From Methylobacter sp. (lineage in GTDB: Bacteria > Pseudomonadota > Gammaproteobacteria > Methylococcales > Methylomonadaceae), in the NCBI GenBank assembly GCA_026399025.1, contig JAPLRU010000056.1, forward strand, positions 1 to 55,433: a DNA stretch of 55,433 nucleotides, read 5' to 3'. The notes under the pieces were generated by a model. That model searched no databases. It was not told the origin of the DNA and saw nothing but the letters and a program-made list of their open reading frames with translations. Below are positions 35,681-44,006 of this stretch, piece by piece. Numbering within the stretch: the first letter of the stretch is position 1; the number at the start of each line of letters is the position of its first letter. Made by a program: the position numbers and the translations under genes.

Positions 35681-35976
35681 TCCTGGACCAGAACCCAGGG
35701 CTTCACCACCACCGCCCAGACATCGGCATCGGCATCAAACCACTCAAGCGCTTGCCGGTCGGACACCAACGCGACTTGATTGTGTTGCAGCCATAATGCC
35801 ACCTGATCTTTATTGTCGACGGAAAACTGGTACGCCACATCGACTAAATCCAGGTCGGACGCGACGAATACCGCAGTGCCGGCGGCGAAAAAGCGTTGCA
35901 ATTCCTTCCAGGCGATTTGCGAAGTTTCCAGATTGACTTTTTCTTTGGCAATGTCGCAACCGTTTGATTTATTCAT
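35677..35976 (-). CDS. DUF2288 family protein
   Basis: 99 residues, matching the DUF2288 pattern: TSQIAWKELQRFFAAGTAVF, DLDLVDVAYQFSVD, and the C-terminal WAVVVKPWVLVQE. Small cytoplasmic protein of unknown function, conserved in gammaproteobacteria and cyanobacteria. Its 3' end abuts the terminator of the converging gene. Confidence 0.85.
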   Translation of the reverse strand: MNKSNGCDIAKEKVNLETSQIAWKELQRFFAAGTAVFVASDLDLVDVAYQFSVDNKDQVALWLQHNQVALVSDRQALEWFDADADVWAVVVKPWVLVQE

Positions 35977-36097
35977 GGTTCTCTCTTTAATTGGGCGTCG
36001 GTAATCGGCTATTTACAGATTTGCATGGTGTGCTTATCGGGTCAGCTGTTATTCTATAGCCTGCGATTATAAATTACTAAATCAAGAGAGATAAATC

Positions 36098-36913
36098 ATG
36101 TCGTTTTTTGAGTCATTAACCAAAAGATCCAAGTTGAAAGCCGCGATTAAACAAACCACCGAAGCGCGCGGCAGTGAAGGCATCAAGGCCGATCAACTGT
36201 TTAACAAAGTCTATCATGACTACGCCGAGGTCGTCGCCGACGAGCCCTTGGTGGCCGAGGCTTTATATAATTGGGGCTTCGCTTTGCTGCATCAGGCCAG
36301 AACCAAATCGGGCGAAACTGCGGCTAATCTTTATCAGGATGCCATCGCTAAATTCTCCTTTTGCCTGACTATTGAGCCTGCTTATCTGGGCGCGGCAATC
36401 GACGGGGGCGTGGCTTATATGGAATTGGCTCGGGTTAAAGCGGTTGAAGCGAATGACGCTTTGTATGAAAGTGCAACAAGCTATTTTAAAAAGGCCAATG
36501 CGATTCAGGCCGGATCGGCTTCTTATAATCTGGCTTGTATTTACGGTTTGCGTAACGATAAGGAAGGCTGTTTGACGGCGTTGGAAATCTCAAAAGGGAA
36601 GGGCAGTTTGCCGGTTTCCGCCGATATTCTTGCCGATCCGGATATGGCCGGCGTTAAAGATCAAGACTGGTTTATCGATTTTATGGCGTCTTTAAATCAA
36701 AAGCCGCAAGTGCCGATTCTAACGAGCCCCGCCGTTACCGAAGCTGTTGAAAGCGCGCCGCTAACTGAAATCGTTGAAGATGCATCGGCAAGCGAAGAAA
36801 CGGAAGTTGCGGTTAAGGATGACAATGCAGTTGCCGAACAAGACGCGGTAGTTGATGAAGACGCGGCTGTCAACGAAAAAGCCGAAGTTGCAGGCGAAGC
36901 GGTTAAGTCATAG
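36098..36913 (+). CDS. TPR-like protein with acidic C-terminal tail
   Basis: 271 residues, AGAGAG upstream. Residues 20-190 show helical TPR-like repeats (ADEPLVAEALYNWGFALLHQ; NLYQDAIAKFSFCLTIEPAY; GSASYNLACIYGLRNDKEGC). After about 215 the chain turns Val/Glu/Ala-rich and disordered. No signal peptide. Similar TPR proteins occur in methanotroph and other gammaproteobacterial genomes; partner unknown. Confidence 0.8.
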   Translation: MSFFESLTKRSKLKAAIKQTTEARGSEGIKADQLFNKVYHDYAEVVADEPLVAEALYNWGFALLHQARTKSGETAANLYQDAIAKFSFCLTIEPAYLGAAIDGGVAYMELARVKAVEANDALYESATSYFKKANAIQAGSASYNLACIYGLRNDKEGCLTALEISKGKGSLPVSADILADPDMAGVKDQDWFIDFMASLNQKPQVPILTSPAVTEAVESAPLTEIVEDASASEETEVAVKDDNAVAEQDAVVDEDAAVNEKAEVAGEAVKS

Positions 36914-36954
36914 GGCCTTCGAAAAAACTCTCTTGTTTTTATCATTTTTTATTT

Positions 36955-37017
36955 CACCACGAAGGCACGAAGAACACGAACAGAATAAAACTTCGTGTTC
37001 TTCGTGCCTTCGTGGTG
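36955..37017. repeat. Perfect 26-bp hairpin of the CACCACGAAGG family
   Basis: 36955-36980 and 36992-37017 are exact inverted repeats (arm starts CACCACGAAGGCACGAAG) around an 11-base loop. The same core occurs inside the element at 16802, near 4028 in decayed form, at 46653 and at 48933. It also lies between two convergent genes and may serve as terminator. Confidence 0.7.
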
Positions 37018-37033
37018 CATTTTTTTCAAGTTT

Positions 37034-37597
37034 TTAGCTAACCGAATAACACGCCGCCAATAAAGCCTGCATTTTGGCTAATCCCAGTTTCCGGGTTAAT
37101 TCTATATTATGTTGCGGGATATTTTCCGGATCGGGGTAAGCGGCGATGGCTTGTTCCAGGCTGCTTTCCCGCAGCAAATGCAGCATGGGGTAAGGGGAGC
37201 GATTGGTGTAATTGGCCGCATCGTCCGTATCGCTGCCTTGAAAGCAATAATCGGGATGAAAACTCGCCAGCTGGTAAATGCCGTCATAGCCTTGTTCGCT
37301 TAACAATGATTCGGCAACCTCAAGAAAGTCCAGATAATCGTCGAATTCTGCAAATGCATCCGCATAAATTACTAGCGTGGTTTCAATGCCTAACTCGGTG
37401 TCCAGCCGCTCGCATTCATCGATCAGGCGCAACAAGCAGTGTTCGATTGTTGTGTCGCGATTGACGCTGAAATGAATACTGCCCCGGTCCAGCTCCCGTT
37501 TTGCGAACGGGCAAATGCCGTATTCAATGATCACTGATTTTAACCAAGCTTGTGTTGCGGCTTGAATGTCTGGATCTGCAAGGGTTTTAGGTGTCAT
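37034..37597 (-). CDS. DUF1415 family protein
   Basis: 187 residues. The family signature is clear: WLKSVIIEYGICPFAKRE near the start, YDGIYQLASFHPDYCFQG and YTNRSPYPMLHLLRESS. Conserved cytoplasmic protein of unknown function in proteobacteria. Confidence 0.88.
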   Translation of the reverse strand: MTPKTLADPDIQAATQAWLKSVIIEYGICPFAKRELDRGSIHFSVNRDTTIEHCLLRLIDECERLDTELGIETTLVIYADAFAEFDDYLDFLEVAESLLSEQGYDGIYQLASFHPDYCFQGSDTDDAANYTNRSPYPMLHLLRESSLEQAIAAYPDPENIPQHNIELTRKLGLAKMQALLAACYSVS

Positions 37598-37620
37598 CTG
37601 ATTTACTGCCGGTTAAAACG

Positions 37621-37647
37621 AAAAAGCCCCGTTATGCGGGGCTTTTG
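37621..37647 (-). terminator. Intrinsic terminator of the CBS gene
   Basis: AAAAGCCCCG / CGGGGCTTTT stem with loop TTATG. On the minus strand it ends in TTTTTCGTTTT, 22 bases after the CBS stop. Confidence 0.85.
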
Positions 37648-37668
37648 TGCTGATGCAAGTACGTTACT

Positions 37669-38145
37669 TTATTTATGGCTGACGCCGGCTGAGATTCTTT
37701 TTTCTCTTTCTTCGCTGGCTTTTTCGATTTTTGAGAAAACCCGCAAGATGTCGGTGGACGATAATATGCCGACCAATTTGTTGTCTTTATCGACCACGGG
37801 CAATGCGCCGATTTTGTTTTCGGCCATTTTTGCGGCCGCTTCCGATGCATAAGTTTCGGGGGTAACGGTGATGACGCCGCGATGCATGATGTGTTGCACT
37901 TTTTTCGGGATCACATGCAGTTCCGCAGTGCCGGTTCCTGTCGGCGCTTCGATTGCGTTGGAGTTGCTTTTGGGGCCGAGGGCTTTGTACAGATCCCGGT
38001 CGGATACAATCCCGATAACTTTGCCTTTTTCAACGACGGGTAAGTGGCGAATTCTTTCGTAATGAATTAAGAAAAAGACACGATCAATCAAATCGTGTTG
38101 CTCGACTGTAAATACTTTTGAAGTCATTAAATCTTCAACACGCAT
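37669..38145 (-). CDS. CBS-domain pair protein
   Basis: 158 residues: two CBS domains (about 1-55 with LPVVEKGKVIGIVSDRDLY, and about 85-140 with IGALPVVDKDNKLVGILSS). Such stand-alone pairs bind adenosine nucleotides and sense energy charge. Its position back to back with adenylate kinase (divergent) fits that. No effector domain. Confidence 0.9.
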   Translation of the reverse strand: MRVEDLMTSKVFTVEQHDLIDRVFFLIHYERIRHLPVVEKGKVIGIVSDRDLYKALGPKSNSNAIEAPTGTGTAELHVIPKKVQHIMHRGVITVTPETYASEAAAKMAENKIGALPVVDKDNKLVGILSSTDILRVFSKIEKASEEREKRISAGVSHK

Positions 38146-38300
38146 TATTATTCTCCTGAAGGTAAAAAACTGGATAAGAATAGGGAAATAAACGTATTTT
38201 TACAAGAGATAAAATTTGATGTGTTATAAAATAATCAGTCACGCTTTTTGTTGGGGTTTATCGGACGGCTTAAGCGAATGAGTGTTATGTTAAAGTTTAA

Positions 38301-38972
<672 letters not shown>

Positions 38973-39183
38973 TGTTGCCGAGTGGCAATGAAACGCCGCT
39001 GTATAGGTAAAAATAAATATAGAACGCAGATGATTATGATAAACACGGATAATTGATAAAGAATCTGCGTTAATCAATTATCTGCGCCCTCTGCGTTCCA
39101 TTGTCTTTACGGTTTATTTATTGCGGGTTGCCTTAATTTATTTTCAATCCAGTTTTACCACGATATAAAAGGTTTTAAAGTTA
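38973..39183. repeat. Intergenic hairpin-like repeats (GAACGCAGAT type)
   Basis: GAACGCAG (39023-39030) and CTGCGTTC (39091-39098) with inner complementary pieces (GATAATTGAT, ATCAATTATC) make a long imperfect hairpin. GAACGCAGAT recurs at 47338-47347. No gene. Confidence 0.4.
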
Positions 39184-39285
39184 ATGATAAAGAAAGTTGT
39201 CGTTTTACCGGTCGGCATTGATGCAGGCCGCGTTGCCGTGCCAATGGCGCGTGATCGTGTTTCAGTGATGCGGAAGGAAGGCTAG
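39184..39285 (+). pseudogene. 33-codon ORF before asd, possible leuB remnant
   Basis: MIKKVVVLPVGIDAGRVAVP to RKEG, stop one base before the asd ATG. The beginning is reminiscent of the N-terminus of 3-isopropylmalate dehydrogenase (KKIxxLPGDGIGPE), and leuB precedes asd in Pseudomonas. It may be a leftover of that gene, a leader ORF, or chance. Confidence 0.3.
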
Positions 39286-39286
39286 G

Positions 39287-40309
39287 ATGACCCAGTTATA
39301 TAATGTTGCTGTGGTTGGCGCTACCGGCGCGGTGGGTGAAGCCATGCTGTCTATTCTGGAAGAGCGTAATTTCCCTGTCGGCGAGGTTTATGCCTTGGCC
39401 AGCAGCAATTCGGTAGGCAAAAGAATTCCTTTTAAAGGCGGGTCTTTAGTCGTAAAGGACTTGGCGACCTTCGATTTTTCCAAGGCGCAAATCGGTTTGT
39501 TTTCACCGGGTGCATCCGTTTCCGCGGAATACGCGCCGAAGGCCGCAGCAGCGGGCTGTATCGTCATCGATAACACCTCGCAGTTTCGCTATGACGACGA
39601 TATTCCGTTAGTGGTGCCTGAAGTTAATCCCGAAAAAATTGCCGATTATAAAAATCGCGGCATTATCGCCAATCCGAATTGCTCAACCATCCAGATGTTG
39701 GTGGCGTTAAAGCCTATTTACGATGCGGTGGGAATAACCCGTATCAATGTTTGCACCTATCAGGCCGTTTCAGGGACCGGCAAAGACGCCATAGAAGAGT
39801 TGGCAAAGCAAACGGCCGCACTTCTCAATATGCAAGCCATTACCGCCAGCGTTTATCCTAAACAGATTGCTTTTAACGTATTGCCGCAGATTGACGTATT
39901 CATGGACAACGGCTACACCAAAGAAGAAATGAAGATGGTTTGGGAAACCAAGAAAATTCTGGGCGATGACACGGTTTTAGTGAATGCAACCGCAGTGCGG
40001 GTTCCGGTGTTTTACGGACATTCCGAGGCCGTGCATATCGAGACCGGTAAAAAAATCGATGCGGCGACAGTCAGAGCCTTGCTTGAGCAAGCGCCCGGCG
40101 TGACGGTTATCGATGAGCGTAAAGACGGCGGTTATCCGACTGCGGTTACCGAATCGTCAGGTAATGACGATGTCTTTGTCGGGCGTATCCGGGAAGATAT
40201 TTCGCATCCTCTCGGAATCGATTTATGGGTGGTGGGCGATAATGTTCGAAAAGGCGCGGCGCTTAACAGCGTACAAATAGCAGAGCTGCTGGTAAAAAAA
40301 TACATCTAG
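39287..40309 (+). CDS. asd: Aspartate-semialdehyde dehydrogenase
   Basis: 340 residues, GGAAGG before the ATG. Reduces aspartyl phosphate to the semialdehyde for lysine, threonine, methionine and diaminopimelate synthesis. GATGAVGEAM (NADP loop), catalytic Cys132 in NPNCSTIQ, and RVPVFYGHSEAVHIET with the catalytic His region. It belongs to the shorter, Gram-positive-like/P. aeruginosa Asd2 type. Followed by fimV as in other gammaproteobacteria. Confidence 0.95.
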   Translation: MTQLYNVAVVGATGAVGEAMLSILEERNFPVGEVYALASSNSVGKRIPFKGGSLVVKDLATFDFSKAQIGLFSPGASVSAEYAPKAAAAGCIVIDNTSQFRYDDDIPLVVPEVNPEKIADYKNRGIIANPNCSTIQMLVALKPIYDAVGITRINVCTYQAVSGTGKDAIEELAKQTAALLNMQAITASVYPKQIAFNVLPQIDVFMDNGYTKEEMKMVWETKKILGDDTVLVNATAVRVPVFYGHSEAVHIETGKKIDAATVRALLEQAPGVTVIDERKDGGYPTAVTESSGNDDVFVGRIREDISHPLGIDLWVVGDNVRKGAALNSVQIAELLVKKYI

Positions 40310-40358
40310 GCTAAGCTTGTCTTCATATTTGACTGGATGGTAAGAGATTGTGGTAACA

Positions 40359-43300
40359 ATGGCGAAGAAGTGCAGTGTGCGTTTATTGACTAAAACTTTA
40401 GCGGTTTTATCGTTACTGGCGTCAACTAACGGTAACGCGTTAGGCATAGGCGAGATTAAATTGCATTCCGCGCTGAATCAAAATCTGAATGCTGAAATTT
40501 CGTTAACCTTATCCGGCGAGAGCGCATCCGACATCAAAGTCAGCTTGGCGGCGCCTGAAAAGTTCGATCAGGCGGGAGTAGCATGGACCTCTTTTCTATC
40601 GAAAATTAAATTTCAAACGATTACCCATTCTAATGGTTCGGCCACCATTAAACTGACTTCGACTGAGGCGTTGAAAGAACCGTTCTTGGATTTTCTGCTC
40701 GAAGTCAGTTGGCCCAAAGGTAATTTGTACCGTGAATTTACGGTATTGGTGGATCCTCCGTCAGCTTACAATCAGGCCACCCGGCAGGTTCCAACCGACA
40801 CTGAACAACACTATGCGCAACCGTCGGCTGCTTCTTCTTCGCTTCCATATCAAACACATAGCTCTGGGCAAAACAGTGACGGCGAATATGGGCCCACACT
40901 TGGCAACGATACGCTCTGGAGCGTGGCGGAACGTGCAATAGGCTCGAGCGATATTTCCGTAGAGCAAATGATGATGGCGATTTATGATGCTAATCCTCAA
41001 GCCTTTTATAAAGGCAATGTGCACGCGTTAATGAGCGGGAAAATGCTGAAAATGCCTACACCGGAAACAGCTTCACGACTATCGAGGCATCAAGCGTTAG
41101 CGGAATTCGCTCAACATACCAAAGCCTGGAGAAATCACTCCGCTTCGGATTATGTCGGAGCGGCAAAGCGAAAGCCTGCCTTGAACGAAGCTGAACGGCC
41201 TGCTCCGGCTAAAATCGAAAAACCCGTCGATAATCAGCTAACGCTGCTTGCTCCGAACAAGGTAGCGCCCGAAGGCCGTACCGTTGTTGCTCCAGTCGAC
41301 GGCCGCGAAGATACCGAACAAAATGCAAGCGATACTTCATCGGCAAGCCCGAAGGCTGTTAAAAGTAAAACGGCCCTAAGCGGAGCCGAAGGGACAAAAG
41401 AGGGAGCAAGCGCAGCCGCATCGGCTGATAATGATGCGATACAAAGCAAGATAGCCGTGCTGGAAAAGCAACTGGCGATGATGCAGGAATTGATCGCCTT
41501 AAAGGATCAACAGCTTGCGGCTTTGCAAAATCAAGCCGAAGCAAGTCGGATTGTTCAACCTCAACCGGCATCAAGCCAGGCTGCGAAGCCTGCGGAACAA
41601 AGCCCTCCTGCTGCTCAAGCGGTTATTGTTCAGCCGGTAGCCGGCGAAGTTGTCGCATCTAAGCCTGCGGATCAAGCAAGCCCACCCGCTACTCAGCCGG
41701 TTGTTGCTCAGCCGGCGCCAAGCGAAGTCGTTGCGGCTAAACCTGCGGATCATGCAAAACCCGCTGCTAAAGTGGTTGTTAAACCGACGGCTCAAGCTGA
41801 AGCGGACAGCTTGATCGACCCTTATTATATAAGCGTCGGTGGGATTGGAACGGTTGTTCTCAGCTTGTTGGGTTGGCTTTTGTGGCGCAAGCGTAAAGTG
41901 GATGAGGAAACCAATACCGAGAGTATGTTTGCCTCTTCCGGTATCATTGAAAGATCCGTACCCGATGAAAATATTTCTGTGCCGATTGTTGAGGATGCGG
42001 TCGTTCGTGACACCGGCGTGGTGGGAGAAAGTTCGTTCTTAAGCGAATTCACGCCGAGTGACTTTGATTCATTCGACACCGATCAGGGAGAAATCGATCC
42101 GGTATCCGAGGCTGATGTGTATCTTGCTTATGGGCGTTATCAACAAGCCGAAGAATTAATAAGACAGGCGATTAAAGATCAACCGAATCGCGATGAATGT
42201 AAATTAAAGTTACTGGAAATTTTTTACGCTAACGAAAACAAAGCGGCTTTTGAAGCCTATGCCAATGAATTGGCTGAGGCAGGCAAGCAAAATGAGGCCG
42301 GGTTTTGGGAACAAGCCGCGGAAATGGGCCATGAGATTTGTCCTGACTCGCCTTTGTTTTCATCAGGAGGATCGGCCGGTGTCAGTTTTGCTAAAGAAAC
42401 AACCGAGTCTAAAAATAATGGACTGGATTTTGATTTGGCAACATCTGAAGTTGAAGAAGATTCTCCGGCCGATGAGCCGCGAAATAACCAAGACATTGAT
42501 TTTGACTTAAGTTCCTTTTCAATGGATTCGGATGAAGATGCCGTCGCTTCCAACGCTATTATCGACAAGTCTCCAGCAGCACAAATTGAAAGTTTTGATT
42601 TTGATTTAAGCTCATTTCCAATCAAACCGGATGAGGCCGATAAAGGTGTCATCGCGCCTAACGCTAGTGTCGATAGGTCTTCAGCATCGCAAGCTGAAGA
42701 TCTTGATTTTGATTTAAGCTCATTTTCACTGGAATCCAATGAAGACGATGACACGAACCAAGCGGATCAGGGCGTTATCGCGTCCAACGCAGTTTTACGC
42801 CGGTCATCGGCAACGCAAACAGAAGACCTTGATTTTGATTTAAGTTCATTTTCACTGGAATCCAATGAAGAGGATCATGGTGTCATTGCTGCCAACACGG
42901 CTTCACGTCAGTCATCAGTCAGCCAAATAGAAGACCTTGATTTCGATTTAAGTTCATTTTCATTAAAATCGGATGAGGCGGATCAAGGCGTTATCGCTTC
43001 CAATCCCGCTTCCGACAGAATGCAAACAAGGGACATTGATTTCGAGTTAGGTTCATTCTCAACGGATACCGACGTAGATGATGAGGATAAGGATTTTGCC
43101 GCGCTCGACGCTTTATCGGATATCGTCTTAGAGACAAAACCAGCCGATAAACAACAGGGATTTGAAGCGTATGCGCTTGACTTTAATGCGGATAATACTG
43201 AAACACAAAACATTGAGGATGTTGATTTTAATGCTTTAGAGCGTGACGATAAAAATATTGAGTTCTCTGAGGATGAGTTGCTGGATTTAAACGATGATTT

Positions 43301-43544
43301 TGACTTTAATTTTGATCTGGAAACGTTTTCAACAAAAAGCGGACAGAATTTCGATCAATATAAAGAGTTTGGTGTATCCGACCTGACCGATATGGACGAA
43401 CTGGAAACAAAACTGGATTTGGCCAAAGCCTACGTCGATATGGGGGATGCCGATGCCGCTAAAGACATCGCCAAAGAGGTGCTTGAACAAGGCACGGTTG
43501 AGCAAAAGAAAACAGCTAAAGCATTGCTTGACGAGTTAAATTAA
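40359..43544 (+). CDS. fimV: FimV/HubP family polar protein
   Basis: 1061 residues from ATG 40359 (a GTG three codons upstream is also possible). Signal peptide ending NALG, a conserved N-domain (GIGEIKLHSALNQNLNAEIS, about 28-130), a LysM-type peptidoglycan motif (NDTLWSVAERAIGSS, about 182-240), a Pro/Ala-rich region with a short coiled coil (VLEKQLAMMQELIALKDQQL), one membrane helix (SVGGIGTVVLSLLGWLLW, about 490-508), then an acidic cytoplasmic part with TPR-like pieces and six repeats of DFDLSSF, and the conserved C-terminal FimV motif (LDLAKAYVDMGDADAAKDIA). FimV organises the cell pole for type IV pili. Confidence 0.93.
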   Translation: MAKKCSVRLLTKTLAVLSLLASTNGNALGIGEIKLHSALNQNLNAEISLTLSGESASDIKVSLAAPEKFDQAGVAWTSFLSKIKFQTITHSNGSATIKLTSTEALKEPFLDFLLEVSWPKGNLYREFTVLVDPPSAYNQATRQVPTDTEQHYAQPSAASSSLPYQTHSSGQNSDGEYGPTLGNDTLWSVAERAIGSSDISVEQMMMAIYDANPQAFYKGNVHALMSGKMLKMPTPETASRLSRHQALAEFAQHTKAWRNHSASDYVGAAKRKPALNEAERPAPAKIEKPVDNQLTLLAPNKVAPEGRTVVAPVDGREDTEQNASDTSSASPKAVKSKTALSGAEGTKEGASAAASADNDAIQSKIAVLEKQLAMMQELIALKDQQLAALQNQAEASRIVQPQPASSQAAKPAEQSPPAAQAVIVQPVAGEVVASKPADQASPPATQPVVAQPAPSEVVAAKPADHAKPAAKVVVKPTAQAEADSLIDPYYISVGGIGTVVLSLLGWLLWRKRKVDEETNTESMFASSGIIERSVPDENISVPIVEDAVVRDTGVVGESSFLSEFTPSDFDSFDTDQGEIDPVSEADVYLAYGRYQQAEELIRQAIKDQPNRDECKLKLLEIFYANENKAAFEAYANELAEAGKQNEAGFWEQAAEMGHEICPDSPLFSSGGSAGVSFAKETTESKNNGLDFDLATSEVEEDSPADEPRNNQDIDFDLSSFSMDSDEDAVASNAIIDKSPAAQIESFDFDLSSFPIKPDEADKGVIAPNASVDRSSASQAEDLDFDLSSFSLESNEDDDTNQADQGVIASNAVLRRSSATQTEDLDFDLSSFSLESNEEDHGVIAANTASRQSSVSQIEDLDFDLSSFSLKSDEADQGVIASNPASDRMQTRDIDFELGSFSTDTDVDDEDKDFAALDALSDIVLETKPADKQQGFEAYALDFNADNTETQNIEDVDFNALERDDKNIEFSEDELLDLNDDFDFNFDLETFSTKSGQNFDQYKEFGVSDLTDMDELETKLDLAKAYVDMGDADAAKDIAKEVLEQGTVEQKKTAKALLDELN
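42492..43070 (+). repeat. Tandem repeats inside fimV
   Basis: Six units of about 33-42 codons, each beginning with (I/F/L)DFDLSSF(S/P) and ending in a Ser/Ala/Gln-rich spacer (RSSASQAED, RRSSATQTED, RQSSVSQIED). Unit length varies by in-frame insertions, suggesting copy-number change. Confidence 0.8.
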
Positions 43545-43737
43545 ACAGCTTAGTTATCGTTAACGGACGTTAAGTTATACGCTGGGTTTTAGCGTTAAAT
43601 AATTGTAACTACGCCGTTATAGATACCTCAGTTGATAAGGCGACGTAAAGCCCTCTCCAGCGGGAGAGGGTTGGGTGAGGGGGTATATCCCATACGCGCC
43701 AACTTAAGAACCATGCTATTGAATGTTAACAGGTACC

Positions 43738-43771
43738 GGTCGGGGCATTCGCCCCGACCGTAACGTTTTTT
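43738..43771 (+). terminator. Terminator-like hairpin downstream of fimV
   Basis: GGTCGGGGC / GCCCCGACC (9-bp perfect stem, loop ATTC) followed by GTAACGTTTTTT. Confidence 0.6.
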
Positions 43772-43803
43772 ATCAATGGGTCGCCTTGATCACTTAAACG
43801 TGT

Positions 43804-43838
43804 GGACGGGTAAATAACCCGTCCAGCCGCCGTTTTTT
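43804..43838 (+). terminator. Second terminator-like hairpin
   Basis: GGACGGGT / ACCCGTCC with loop AAATA, then eight bases later a six-T run (43832-43838). Confidence 0.5.
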
Positions 43839-44006
43839 CTTAAGTTGGTGCATATGCCAATAATCCCACCTTTCCTGAACGGCTTCCCGCTTAAGGTTTG
43901 GCAAGCATCTACAGCGCCGGCATTAGAGTTTCAGGAGACTGGGCCTAGAAGGTATGGCTAGGCTACTTCTTAATACTTGCAAGAATTTTTAGAATAAGAG
44001 GCCGTC

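Larger units (their letters stand above)
43545..44006. other. Gene-free stretch with palindrome and terminators
   Basis: No gene. CCCTCTCCAGCGGGAGAGGG (43651-43670) is the third copy of this palindrome. Two terminator-like hairpins follow (43738 and 43804). Confidence 0.6.

Noticed and set aside
36955-37017. CRISPR repeat
   Set aside because: The repeated sequence is a single perfect hairpin, not a series of direct repeats with unique spacers. No CRISPR array was seen anywhere in the window.
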